This document shows, piece by piece, positions 33,498 to 42,200 of a DNA stretch of 53,288 nucleotides. Source of the DNA: an uncultured Prevotella sp. GTDB lineage: Bacteria > Bacteroidota > Bacteroidia > Bacteroidales > Bacteroidaceae. The notes under the pieces were generated by a model. It was given only the letters and a program-made list of their open reading frames with translations, was not told where the DNA came from and did not search any database. The stretch is taken from NCBI GenBank assembly GCA_944319935.1, contig CALUFM010000015.1:1-53288 (forward strand), in the 5' to 3' direction. Position 1 is the stretch's first letter, and the number at the start of each line of letters is the position of its first letter. Both the position numbers and the translations under genes were made by a program.

Positions 33498-33543
33498 TTT
33501 GTAATATTTTATGTTTAATGTTCAACTTCAAGTTCATCATTTT

Positions 33544-33611
33544 GGAAAACTTTTAATGCTAACAATCATAAAAAGTTTCCCATTTGGTAAAACTTTCGGA
33601 CTGCAAAGATA
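33544..33611 (-). promoter_or_regulatory. nrdD promoter box and three GGNAAACTTT motifs
   Basis: Minus strand TATCTTTG (33604-33611) is the -7 box; TTG at 33628-33630 is only 16 bases away. Between it and nrdD are three copies of a 10-12 base motif: GGAAAACTTTT (33544-33554, plus), GGGAAACTTTTT (33570-33581, minus) and GGTAAAACTTTC (33586-33597, plus). The last two face each other across 4 bases as a near-palindrome immediately after the predicted start of transcription, as expected for a repressor or redox regulator site. Confidence 0.5.
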
Positions 33612-33788
33612 GCACAAAATATCACAACAAGAAATCTTTTCCAGATTTTTAAGCAAATAAAAATCACAAAACGGCCAAGCGACAAACAATAAAACAAGCA
33701 AGCCCGCCATCGTCGTTTGTCGGCAACGAAAGCAAGCTTGCTGGTTGTTTGTTCTTTATCTCACCCCGTCCTTTTTCAAGACAAGGCG
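33612..33788. other. Region between nrdD leader and hemerythrin-LuxR gene
   Basis: A weak hairpin (33694-33703 with 33736-33745, one mismatch) lies after the stop of the gene at 33789 and may be its terminator. No gene is visible. Confidence 0.35.
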
Positions 33789-34745
33789 TTACAATTTCAC
33801 CGCCGAGATGTCAACCAAGTTGTTGACAATGGCGTAAATCGTCAAACCCGCCGGACTGTGGATTTGCAATTTGCGGGCTATGTTGCGCCGGTGGGTGATG
33901 ACCGTGTTGATTGATATGCAAAGATGGTCGGCGATTTCCTTGTTGGTCATGCCCTGCACAAGGCTCACAATCACGTCTTTCTCCCTGTCGCTCAGGGTTT
34001 CGCCGCTGTCGTTGTTCTGGCTAATCATCTTTGATATCTTCACGCTTACGTCGTTCTGCTTGTACTTCTGCTCAAGTTTCCGTATCGCGGGGATGAATAT
34101 GCTTTCCTCAACAAGCGAGTGGTTCTCAAGCCATTCTTCGTTGTTGTACAGGTTGTAGAGCGTGGCCGTAAGCTGGTTGTTGTGCTGTATGTCGCTCGGC
34201 AGGTATTTTATTATGATGTTTTTCAGCTCCTTCAGCTTCTGGTCGGTCTGCCCGTGCTTCTTTGAAAACGTCTCCATGTCGTAATTGTTGTTCACCTTCC
34301 CGGCCAGGAGGTCGTCAACATACGGGAAAACCGTCTTCTCCTCATACTGCATGTGCTTCCTTATCTCATGCGCATACTCGTCATAAAGCTTCATGATGAG
34401 CCGTGCCAGGTTGTCGCTTTCGTCAAGCGCGCCCTCCAGTTGCTTGCGGATTGAGGGCAACTGGAAGTTGAGGTAATACTCGTGCGACGCTTTCAGGTAA
34501 TGCAGCAGCGTGGGGATGGAGAACCGCCCGCCGTCGTCGATGTCACGATGGCCGTTGATGGAGAAGTTGACCACCGCGAGGAACGTGTACGTGTCAACGC
34601 CTTGGTCCTCGCACACCTCGCGCACCGTCTTGTCGCCGAAACCGAGATTGATGCCGAAGCGGCCAAGACTCTGCAGAATGTTGTAATTGTCGGCGATAAG
34701 CGAAATCATCTTATCGTCAGCCTCATACATCTTGTTATTTTTCAT
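33789..34745 (-). CDS. Hemerythrin-like di-iron domain fused to LuxR-type helix-turn-helix regulator
   Basis: 318 residues, cytoplasmic. Residues 27-65 (GRFGINLGFGDKTVREVCEDQGVD) resemble the N-terminal domain of the RIC/ScdA iron-sulfur repair proteins, though the usual Cys pair is missing. Residues 80-225 are a hemerythrin-like four-helix bundle with likely iron ligands H88 (SHEYYLNFQLP), H131/E135 (HMQYEEKTVFP), H164, and H209/E213 (NHSLVEESIFIPAI). Residues 250-300 are a LuxR/GerE DNA-binding domain (LSDREKDVIVSLVQGMTNKEIADHL, then INTVITHRRNIARKL). It is thus probably a transcription factor that senses oxygen, NO or iron through a di-iron centre. It lies 290 bases upstream of nrdD on the same strand. 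Confidence 0.85.
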   Translation of the reverse strand: MKNNKMYEADDKMISLIADNYNILQSLGRFGINLGFGDKTVREVCEDQGVDTYTFLAVVNFSINGHRDIDDGGRFSIPTLLHYLKASHEYYLNFQLPSIRKQLEGALDESDNLARLIMKLYDEYAHEIRKHMQYEEKTVFPYVDDLLAGKVNNNYDMETFSKKHGQTDQKLKELKNIIIKYLPSDIQHNNQLTATLYNLYNNEEWLENHSLVEESIFIPAIRKLEQKYKQNDVSVKISKMISQNNDSGETLSDREKDVIVSLVQGMTNKEIADHLCISINTVITHRRNIARKLQIHSPAGLTIYAIVNNLVDISAVKL

Positions 34746-34807
34746 TGTTCGCCTACGTTTACTACATTACGGTATCAAAAAAACAACCATACCGAGCATC
34801 CTGATTG

Positions 34808-34838
34808 CAAAATAACAAAAAATATCCGACACATGCAA
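34808..34838 (-). promoter_or_regulatory. Candidate promoter of the hemerythrin-LuxR gene
   Basis: Minus strand TTG at 34836-34838, 20 bases, then TTATTTTG at 34808-34815, one base off the -7 consensus; about 62 bases before the gene. A lone 22-bp-repeat-like unit (CTAAAAGGCGG...) is near 34897. Confidence 0.4.
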
Positions 34839-34936
34839 TCACAACAAGTAGGTATTTTCACATCCGCACAACCGGCGCGGACAGCCAGAAAATACCTAAA
34901 AGGCGGTAAACCATCCGCAACACTGACGACAATAAA

Positions 34937-34962
34937 GCCCCGCACCATGGAAAGTGCGGGGC
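34937..34962 (-). terminator. Terminator of the secreted-protein gene
   Basis: Perfect 9-base G+C stem (GCCCCGCAC 34937-34945 with 34954-34962), then TTTATTG on the minus strand, 33 bases after the stop at 34996. Confidence 0.75.
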
Positions 34963-34995
34963 GTCATGATTGCCTAAACGGGCCATGCCGTCAAC

Positions 34996-35637
34996 TTATT
35001 TGTTGACATACTTCTTTCCGTTCTGGATGAGGATGCCCTTCGTGTCCTTGCTTACGCGCTGGCCTGAGAGGTTGTAAACAGGCGCGTCCTCGTCAACAGG
35101 TTCGCCGACAGTAACGCCGTCGATGCCCACCGAGCCGTCAGAAGTCACTTTGACGTAATAGATGTTCACTCCTGAATTTCCGCTGTAAACGTAAATCTTC
35201 GTAGGTTCTGCGCCCGTATACTCAACGGTCTGCTCCATGGCTGTCTTGCCGTCAGCGGGCATTGTGCCTATAACACCGTCAAAAGTGCCGGCGGCAACAT
35301 TGAGGAAACGGTCGGTCGCGCTGCTGCTTCCGCTAATCACGCCAATAGAGATTTTGCACGGTCCGGCCACGTCAAAACAAATGTGGCGGGCGGTTTCGTT
35401 ACCTGAGCCGTTGAATTTCAAACGCTGGGTATACTTCACGTCATTGATAGTCTTGCTGTTCTCGTCAACCGTGATGCCCTTTTCTGACGTTGCGACTACC
35501 GTAAGTCCGTCGATAGTCTCAGTTGCGGTATAGTTCTTAGCCTCCCACTCCGAGAAGTTCCATACCTTTTCTTCTTGCTGTGCGTACACGCCACATGCCA
35601 TAAGGGCAGCAGCCACCAAAGTAAATAATTTCTTCAT
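34996..35637 (-). CDS. Small secreted protein with carbohydrate-binding-like domain and sorting-type tail
   Basis: 213 residues from MKKLFTLVAAALMACGVYAQ; the frame upstream to 35790 is the untranslated leader. After the signal peptide comes one beta-sandwich-like module starting KVWNFSEWEAKNYTATETIDGLTV and ending IYVYSGNSGVNIYYVKVTSDG. Its layout resembles the N-terminal modules of the pectinesterase at 39281 (WDFQNKV...; YLWKISVTFV). The C-terminus YNLSGQRVSKDTKGILIQNGKKYVNK is the short tail typical of Prevotella exported proteins. No enzyme motif is visible. It may bind a glycan at the surface, but that is inference. Confidence 0.7.
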   Translation of the reverse strand: MKKLFTLVAAALMACGVYAQQEEKVWNFSEWEAKNYTATETIDGLTVVATSEKGITVDENSKTINDVKYTQRLKFNGSGNETARHICFDVAGPCKISIGVISGSSSATDRFLNVAAGTFDGVIGTMPADGKTAMEQTVEYTGAEPTKIYVYSGNSGVNIYYVKVTSDGSVGIDGVTVGEPVDEDAPVYNLSGQRVSKDTKGILIQNGKKYVNK

Positions 35638-35736
35638 AATAGTTTTGTTTTTTAAGTTATTTAATTTAAAATAGATATTACATTGTCCATCCGCCACCTT
35701 TATTATAACATACGAAAGGCGATAGTTTGTTTTCTG

Positions 35737-35767
35737 CAAAGATATGAAATATGGCCGAACAAAACAA
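35737..35767 (-). promoter_or_regulatory. Promoter of the secreted-protein gene, TTG-N20-TATCTTTG
   Basis: Minus strand TTG at 35765-35767, 20 bases, TATCTTTG at 35737-35744. The leader before the ATG at 35637 would be about 93 bases, which supports the shorter start. Confidence 0.7.
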
Positions 35768-35909
35768 ATTTTTCCATGACAAATTATCATTTTTCAAAGT
35801 AAAAACAGGGCAAACTAACAACACTTCAAGCACCAACCGCGCACACTCGTGCCTTCCGCCTTGCCGCAAAATGCCACCATGACGCCACGCCTCAGCAACA
35901 AGTACGAAC

Positions 35910-35997
35910 CTGACCGGCCACCTTTTACGCAACAAAAGGCGGCTTATCAGGCGATGAGAGGCCACGTTTCGCCACACAAAAGACGGTCTTTTGCAAC
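35910..35997. repeat. 22-bp palindrome array F (4 units)
   Basis: Units at 35910-35931, 35932-35953, 35954-35975 and 35976-35997 in exact register. The last has perfect 8-base arms, CAAAAGAC G GTCTTTTG, with both arms changed from the common GGC/GCC. It is followed by CTGACATTCAA as seen before array B. 35998-36158 shows no gene. Confidence 0.85.
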
Positions 35998-36158
35998 ACA
36001 CTGACATTCAAGCAGATACGGCACGCACGCCGTTGCTCCAATTGACTTGCGGGAAAACGGCATGAAACGGCATCGCCGCCTGCCAGCAAAAAAGGCGGCA
36101 ACACGATGTAATAAAAACAAAATCACTGCGTTACAATAATAAACAACTGAAAAATATA

Positions 36159-36290
36159 ATGCCTATGAAACATTTTACACAAGAAGAAAAGAAACCGTCA
36201 AGCAGGACATTGAACATAATCAGGCAGATAGCCTATACTTACAGGGTGATGAAGATGAACGGACAAAACGAGGTTTACTGCCTCAACTAA
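36159..36290 (+). CDS. 43-residue small protein upstream of rpe
   Basis: An ATG-to-TAA frame of 43 codons begins MPMKHFTQEEKKPSSRTLN and ends MNGQNEVYCLN; a second in-frame ATG at 36165 gives 41 residues. The composition (basic, one central helix NIIRQIAYTYRVMK) is protein-like, and small proteins of this shape with a terminal CLN occur in Bacteroidales, as far as I recall. It ends 19 bases before rpe and is probably co-transcribed with it. It could also act as a translated leader. Function unknown. Confidence 0.6.
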   Translation: MPMKHFTQEEKKPSSRTLNIIRQIAYTYRVMKMNGQNEVYCLN

Positions 36291-36309
36291 AAGCACATGC
36301 ACTGAGAAA

Positions 36310-36960
36310 ATGGCTACATTGGTTTCACCTTCATTGCTGGCTGCCGACTTTATAAACCTGCAGCGCGACATCGACATGATAAACCGCAGCGAGGCAGACT
36401 GGCTTCACCTTGACGTGATGGACGGCGTATTCGTGCCTAACATATCATTTGGCTTCCCCGTGATTGAGGCCGTCGCCAAGACATGCAAGAAGCCGCTTGA
36501 CGTGCATCTCATGATTACCAAGCCCGAACGCTACATAGAGCGCACGGCAAAAGCCGGGGCCATGATGATGAATGTACACTATGAGGCATGCACCCACCTT
36601 GACCGCACCCTGCACGAAATCCACGAGGCGGGCATGAAAGCCGGCGTTACGCTCAACCCGTCAACGCCGGTATGCATGCTGGAGGATGTCATACGCGACG
36701 TTGACATGGTGCTGCTCATGAGCGTGAACCCCGGTTTCGGCGGGCAAAAGTTCATAGAGAACACTATAAACAAGGTAAAACGGCTGCGCGAACTCATCAA
36801 CGCCACCGGGTCAAAAGCCCTCATTGAGGTTGACGGCGGCGTCCAGGCCGAAACGGCTCCGCGCCTTGTCGAGGCCGGAGTTGACATCCTTGTCAGCGGA
36901 AGCTACATCTTCAAGTCCGACAAGCCGGAAGAAGTAATCCGCGAACTGAAAAAGCTTTAG
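36310..36960 (+). CDS. rpe: Ribulose-phosphate 3-epimerase
   Basis: 216 residues, a complete TIM barrel of the pentose phosphate pathway that interconverts ribulose-5-phosphate and xylulose-5-phosphate. Motifs in order: SPSLLAADFINL, WLHLDVMDGVFVPNISFG with metal-binding His and Asp, LDVHLMITKPERYI, VLLMSVNPGFGGQKFI (phosphate/catalytic loop) near residue 140, and IEVDGGVQAETAPRLVEAGVDILVSGSYIF. It is preceded by a small gene 19 bases upstream and followed by a strong terminator. Confidence 0.96.
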   Translation: MATLVSPSLLAADFINLQRDIDMINRSEADWLHLDVMDGVFVPNISFGFPVIEAVAKTCKKPLDVHLMITKPERYIERTAKAGAMMMNVHYEACTHLDRTLHEIHEAGMKAGVTLNPSTPVCMLEDVIRDVDMVLLMSVNPGFGGQKFIENTINKVKRLRELINATGSKALIEVDGGVQAETAPRLVEAGVDILVSGSYIFKSDKPEEVIRELKKL

Positions 36961-36975
36961 AAGCCAACAATAAAG

Positions 36976-37043
36976 AGGTGGCGGTCAAGGGAACATGAGC
37001 CGGGCGTCTTCGCCGACGTCATCCGTTTCCTTGATCGCCACCT
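36976..37043. terminator. Bidirectional terminator between rpe and the sigma-factor gene
   Basis: 15-base arms (36976-36990 with 37029-37043, one G/T difference that still pairs as RNA) enclosing 38 bases, followed by TTTTTATTG. Both flanking genes end within 20 bases of it. Confidence 0.8.
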
Positions 37044-37061
37044 TTTTATTGTCAATATCCC

Positions 37062-37658
37062 TTAGTCGAGTTGCAAAGCAATGTTGTGTTCGCGCGTCAT
37101 CTTGCGCAAATTCAGTATGGCATAGCGCATCCTCCCCAGCGAAGTGTTTATGCTTACGCCCGTAAGCTCGGCGATTTCCTTGAAAGACAAGTCTTGGTAA
37201 AAGCGCATGAACACCACCTCGCGCTGCGTCGGCGGGAGCATGTTCATCATCCTCTTCACGTCGGTCATCACCTGCTCGTTGACGTAACGGTTCTCAACGT
37301 TCAAGTCCAAGATGTCGTTCACGCTGAGGTTCGACAGGTCGTTCGTCTCCGTAGGCTCCACCAAGTTGCGCGCACGCTGCTCCCTGTACCAGTCCATTAT
37401 CACGTTGTGGGCTATGCGCATAATCCATGCGCTAAACTTTCCGCTGTCAACATAGCGGCCCTGGTGCAGCTTGGTTATCACCTTCACGAACGTTTCCTGG
37501 AACAGGTCGTTGGCCTTGTCTTCATCCCTTACGACAAAAAGTATATACGTGAACAACTTGTCTTGCGTGCGAACAAGCAGTTCGTCGAAAGCTTTGTTGT
37601 TCCCGTTGATATACGACAAGGCCAGTTCCTCGTCTGTCAACATGTTCAGATTTTCCAT
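37062..37658 (-). CDS. ECF-type RNA polymerase sigma factor
   Basis: 198 residues. Region 2 spans about residues 20-95 (FDELLVRTQDKLFTYILFVVRDEDKANDLFQETFVKVITKL...GKFSAWIMRIAHNVIMDWYREQRA) and region 4 about 140-190 (MLPPTQREVVFMRFYQDLSFKEIAELTGVSINTSLGRMRYAILNLRKM). There is no region 1.1 or 3, as expected for the ECF group. No anti-sigma gene is beside it, so it may be controlled at expression level or by a distant partner. This stand-alone type is widely conserved in Bacteroidales. Its targets are unknown. Confidence 0.93.
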   Translation of the reverse strand: MENLNMLTDEELALSYINGNNKAFDELLVRTQDKLFTYILFVVRDEDKANDLFQETFVKVITKLHQGRYVDSGKFSAWIMRIAHNVIMDWYREQRARNLVEPTETNDLSNLSVNDILDLNVENRYVNEQVMTDVKRMMNMLPPTQREVVFMRFYQDLSFKEIAELTGVSINTSLGRMRYAILNLRKMTREHNIALQLD

Positions 37659-37745
37659 TATTACTTTTTCTTTTTCCTTATAAGTAATGATGTTCCGATA
37701 GGCGTGAAATTTCGTTTAACGTGAATATACCATTAATATTTTGGG

Positions 37746-37775
37746 CAAAGGTAAAAATAATTGTTCACTTAACAA
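37746..37775 (-). promoter_or_regulatory. Promoter of the sigma-factor gene, TTG-N19-TACCTTTG
   Basis: Minus strand TTG at 37773-37775, 19 bases, TACCTTTG at 37746-37753. The housekeeping-type boxes give a leader of about 80 bases. Confidence 0.75.
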
Positions 37776-37818
37776 AATTTATCCGATAAAAATAACAACT
37801 CTTCATCAGCCCGGCTTC

Positions 37819-38352
37819 TCACCCGGCGGGAAACTCCAAGGCGTCGATATGCCTTATGCCGGGCAGCTTGAGGTATGTTTCCTGCACTCCGAATACGGCC
37901 ACGCGCTTGCCCTTGTTCTCAGGATGGCGCACGAGGTTGAGCGTGTCACGCCTGCTTTCAGAACAGGTTGTCAGGCAGACCGAGATTACCTCATCCTCAC
38001 TGTCGGCGTCGGGGCTGCCGCCCAAGAGGATTGCCGTGTCGAAAGTGAAGCCAGGGCCGAACTCGTAGCGGGTCTTGCCGTGCGCGCCCGTAGCCGCGCC
38101 GACGATGTATCCCTCTACCCACACCTGCACGTAAATTGGCTGCGTCCTGAACGTCTCAACATCAACACGGTCGCCGGTCTTGAACTCGCTGTCATAATAT
38201 TCGTCATTATCGTTATACCACCCGCCGTTGTCTTCGGTGCCGCCTGTCGTGGTCTCCTCCTTGTCGCCATCCTCTTCGATGTACGCCTTCTCACACGACA
38301 CAAGCATGAATGCCGCAAGGCACAATATCACTGACGCTAAAACTCTTTTCAT
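37819..38352 (-). CDS. DUF6359-like lipoprotein
   Basis: 177 residues. MKRVLASVILCLAAFMLVSCEKAY is a lipoprotein signal with lipobox LVSC. An acidic, Thr/Gly-rich linker (EEDGDKEETTTGGTEDNGG) follows. The globular part (about residues 60-175) begins SEFKTGDRVDVETFRTQPIYVQVWVEGYIVGAATG and ends VAVFGVQETYLKLPGIRHIDALEF, resembling the OB-fold-like DUF6359 domain of Bacteroidales surface lipoproteins. Function unknown. It has its own promoter and sits next to a candidate small RNA. Confidence 0.75.
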   Translation of the reverse strand: MKRVLASVILCLAAFMLVSCEKAYIEEDGDKEETTTGGTEDNGGWYNDNDEYYDSEFKTGDRVDVETFRTQPIYVQVWVEGYIVGAATGAHGKTRYEFGPGFTFDTAILLGGSPDADSEDEVISVCLTTCSESRRDTLNLVRHPENKGKRVAVFGVQETYLKLPGIRHIDALEFPAG

Positions 38353-38376
38353 GACATTAGATTTTATTACCGATTA

Positions 38377-38406
38377 CAAAATTAGCAAATTAAGCGCGAA
38401 CCACAA
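38377..38406 (-). promoter_or_regulatory. Promoter of the lipoprotein gene, TTG-N19-TAATTTTG
   Basis: Minus strand TTG at 38404-38406, 19 bases, TAATTTTG at 38377-38384; 24 bases before the ATG. It lies downstream of the terminator at 38423-38452, so the gene does not depend on the upstream transcript. Confidence 0.75.
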
Positions 38407-38413
38407 AACCGCC

Positions 38414-38488
38414 CACAAAAAAAGAGGTTGATGCAGGATGCTACCAACCTCTGGCGATTTCGTTAAAACTTCGAAATCATAAATAAGA
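38414..38488 (-). ncRNA. Candidate small RNA of about 75 nt
   Basis: On the minus strand a full promoter (38494-38524) is followed by two hairpins and a T-run with no room for a protein. Hairpin 1: GATTTCG/CGAAATC arms (38472-38478 with 38456-38462) and a 9-base loop. Hairpin 2: perfect 8-base stem AGAGGTTG/CAACCTCT (38445-38452 with 38423-38430), 14-base loop GTAGCATCCTGCAT, then 8 U. Hairpin 2 is a strong terminator. It could alternatively be an attenuated leader, but the next gene has its own promoter. I know no matching Rfam family. Confidence 0.65.
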
Positions 38489-38493
38489 TGTCG

Positions 38494-38524
38494 CAAATAT
38501 ATGTTTTTATCTTGAATATTGCAA
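38494..38524 (-). promoter_or_regulatory. Promoter of the candidate small RNA, TTG-N20-TATATTTG
   Basis: Minus strand TTG at 38522-38524, 20 bases, TATATTTG at 38494-38501. Both boxes and spacing match the Bacteroidetes consensus. Confidence 0.75.
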
Positions 38525-38831
38525 ATTTTTCTTGATAAAAATCAATTATTTAACACATTTGGCAACTTTGTTTAAAAATCATAACACAACCCTACTGTTA
38601 TCCATATTCCTCAAAGATGCTGGGCACACGCAATGGAACAAACAACCAACCGGCCATCAGGCCACGGCACACGCAGTTGACAAAAATCAACAATCACGCC
38701 CCAAAACGTGGCATTATGCTTTTTATGTCATGCCATGCAGAATAACCGAAACAGGACAAAAGCCATGGCCGCGCCGCCAATAAGGCAAGCGCAAACGCCC
38801 CAAAAGGCATGCAAACGCGCACTCGCAAACG

Positions 38832-38941
38832 GCAAAACACGGCAAAACGCAAGGCGAAAAGCGGCTTCAGCCCACGCCATTGGCCATGAACGGCAGGCCA
38901 AAAGACGGCCAATCGCATAGCAAAACACCGCCTTTCACGCC
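38832..38941. repeat. 22-bp palindrome array G (5 units, partly decayed)
   Basis: Units at 38832-38853, 38854-38875, 38876-38897, 38898-38919 and 38920-38941. The middle one has lost the core but the 22-bp register is kept across it. A further unit-like sequence at 38800-38821 is out of register. No gene is visible in 38525-39280. Confidence 0.75.
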
Positions 38942-39199
38942 ATGGAGGCATGTCGTTATTTGCACAAACGAATGCCGAAACCACTTACAACGCTCATTTC
39001 CTGACGTTTACGTTTGCACACTTTTTACGCCAATTTTTCCGCCGGAAACTGTTTGTCGGCAAAAAAACGCCGCTACAGGAAGCCAATGAAAAACACAATG
39101 AAAGCCAAAAGGCGAAAAACATTTCATTATGACGAAAAGAGGAATCATTGTTTTTATATTCTTTAACAACTTACAAATGTAACTCTTGTTCTTTTTTCG

Positions 39200-39207
39200 T
39201 AAATTTG
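39200..39207 (+). promoter_or_regulatory. -7 promoter box of the pectinesterase gene
   Basis: TAAATTTG, 73 bases before the ATG. No TTG at standard spacing, which would fit a promoter needing an activator. Confidence 0.45.
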
Positions 39208-39280
39208 CAAATACAAATCTTACTGAAGATTAATACGACTTTACTAAATACAAATTAAAAAACCTTTTAATTAATTTTTT

Positions 39281-42200
39281 ATGCTTAAACATCGTTTTTT
39301 AAGATGGGGCATATTGTGCCTCGTCATTCTTGTCGCTTGCGTGGCGAAAGCCCAAGACGTAACGGCGACATGGGATTTCCAAAACAAAGTGCCGGCCGCG
39401 GCCGGAGCAGTAGCCCTGCAAGGCAATACGGGCGAAGTGGCTTCTGACGTTGACGGAGTAAGCCTCTACGTTGACGCAACCAACGGCAAGTTCAACTCTG
39501 AGGCGCGCGACGCCGACGTGCAGGTAAACCAGGGCACAATCATACGCGTGCCCGTAAAGTCGGCAAGGGACATCGTGACCGTAACGCCAAGCCCAAATTA
39601 CGGCAACTTCACCATAGGCGGCGAAACGGCAGACCTGGTAAACCCGACCGAACACAAGGCCACCACGGCTGAAGCCGCGGCGGGATATGTTGACGTTGTG
39701 GCCACAGGCAGTTGCTATCTGTGGAAAATCAGCGTGACGTTCGTCTCAAACATACAGTCGAAGGAGCTTTACTCAACCGACTTCACCGAATGGCAGAGCC
39801 TCGACGCGTCGCCCAACGAAACCGTAGCTAACACTGTTACGACCAAGTACAGCCGCGAACAACTGTCTTTCACCGTATATAATACGAACGTAGCCCCCAA
39901 CCCCGACGACATCGGCATCGACTGGAACAAATTTGACAAAGAGCTGGTTGGCGGCACGCTGCAGGCGGAAAAGAACGGCGGCTCATACATCGTGACCTCA
40001 GCCTTGGCGTCTGTCACCAAGGTGACATTCGTGCATGGAGCCACGGGCGGCAACCGCGGATGGTCGCTCTGGGCGAAAGGCGACGGCGACGCTGACTGGG
40101 TGCAAATCACCACAAGCACGGCTGACCCAGCAGGATGGAGCGAGGTGACAGCCAATGTGAACCGCACCAACTGCCAACTGAAGTTCACCAACATTGCCGA
40201 CGCTCATAACGCTTACATGTTCCGCCTGACAATCGAGGGCAACGTTGACATGTCAAAATACCCCGCTCTCGGCTCGTTCACATACAACGGCGAAACATAC
40301 ACCGTGGCAGACATCTTCGACGAGACTGCGGAAAACACGCAGGAGGCCACCATCGAGCTGTTTAACGAAGTGCAGATGCCTTCAACAAGCAACCCGCTGA
40401 CTGACATAACATGCGACAACGGCACGGTAGACGGCGACGTGACTTACACCACACAGGAGGACGGCTCGGTAGTGGCCGCCATCAAGGTCACTGCCAACGG
40501 CCAGACGGTTACATACAATGCGAAGTTCATGCACAAGCCTTACTTCACCCTGACATACTACGACACTGACGGCGACGTAATCGCCAACGACCACAAGGTT
40601 GAGAAAGACAGGGCCATCACGGCGTTCGCAAAAGGCGAAGAAGACGTCACCGTGGAAGACGGGAAGGCGTTCCGCGGATGGTTCATGGAGGCTGACGGCG
40701 GCGAGAAATACGCTACAGACCACATCGTAACGTCAGACATCAACCTCTACGCCGTAGCTACCGAAATCGAGACCGCAAACCCGACGGCACGCTATACGTT
40801 CAACCTTACTGACGAATTCTTCTACGACGAAGACCACGAAGCATTCAACGCCACTGGCGAAAGCACGGGCTATCACGACGGCACACACGGCTGGACGCTC
40901 GAGAGCGACGGCAAAATCGACTTGCTTGTGGGCGGCCACGCCTACATCATAGCCACGCTTTGCCGCTACAGCAAGAGCGACGCCATACTGACACTGAGCA
41001 ACGGTAACGGCTTTGAGAAGAGCGTAAGCGGATACAGCTCAACCGACGGCAAGACCGTGATGATAGAATACACCGGCGATGCGGGCACGCTGACACTCAC
41101 AACAAGCAACGAAGTGTACCTGCACAAGCTCGTGATTGCCAACGTGGAAGGCTCACCCATTGAGCAGAACGAACAGGGATACTACGTTGTCCGCCAAGGC
41201 GACGGCGGTAACCTGCTCACCGTACTCGACATAGCCAACTCGCAAGCATCGGCTGACAAGCGTACTTGCATCTTCTTGCCAGACGGGACATACGACCTTG
41301 GACACGAAGTGCTGACCCCGATTTCAGGCGACAACATCTCCATAATCGGCCAAAGCATGGACAAGACTTTAATCGTAAACGAGGCGGAAAAAGAAGGTAT
41401 TGGCGTATCTGCGACATTCCTCATAACCGGCAACAACACTTACATACAGGACGTTACGCTGCAAAACGCTTATGACTATTACCAGCCGGGCTTCGCAGGA
41501 CGCGCCGTAGTAATCCAGGACAAGGGCAACCGCACCATCTGCAAGAACGTAAGGATGCTGTCATATCAGGACACTTACTATTCAAACAACAAGGCCCAGT
41601 TCTATTTCGAAGACTCTGACATACACGGAACAGTTGACTTCATCTGCGGCGGTGGCGACGTATTCTTCAACAACTGCACACTGACCGTTGAGCCTCGCAA
41701 CGCCGACGGACGCGGCGAATGCACGCTTACCGCTCCTTCAACCGACGTTGACGGCGGCAACAAATGGGGTTACGTGTTCTCTGGATGCACAATCGACAGC
41801 AAGGCTGAGAAGTTCAACTTCGGCCGCGCATGGAACGACCGCCCACGCTGCGCTTACCTGAACACAACACTGTTGCAACCGGAAAGACTGAACGAAAACC
41901 GCTGGACTCTCGGCGGAATGAACGTTCCGGCCGACAAGTTCGTCGAGTACAACACGGTGGATGCCAACGGCAAGGTTCAGTCTCCGGCATCTCTCGTCCT
42001 CACGTTCACAAAAGGCAGCAAGAGCAACACTTACGAAACAATACTCAGCGCGGAAGAAGCCGCAGAGTATGACATCGACAAGGTGTTCGCAGACTGGACA
42101 CCAGACGAGTACGCAGCGCAAAAGGAACTCGGTTTGCTCAAGGCCGAAGGCAACCGCCTGACATGGGATGCTGTTGAAGGAGTAAGCACATACGCTGTGT

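Noticed and set aside
33544..33611. NrdR boxes or a cobalamin riboswitch before nrdD
   Set aside because: The motifs do not resemble the ACACTATATATAGTG-like NrdR box, and no B12-box or large structured leader is visible; class III reductases do not need cobalamin.
38414..38488. Riboswitch controlling the DUF6359-like gene
   Set aside because: The transcript is short, the structure is simple, and the gene has its own complete promoter downstream of the terminator.
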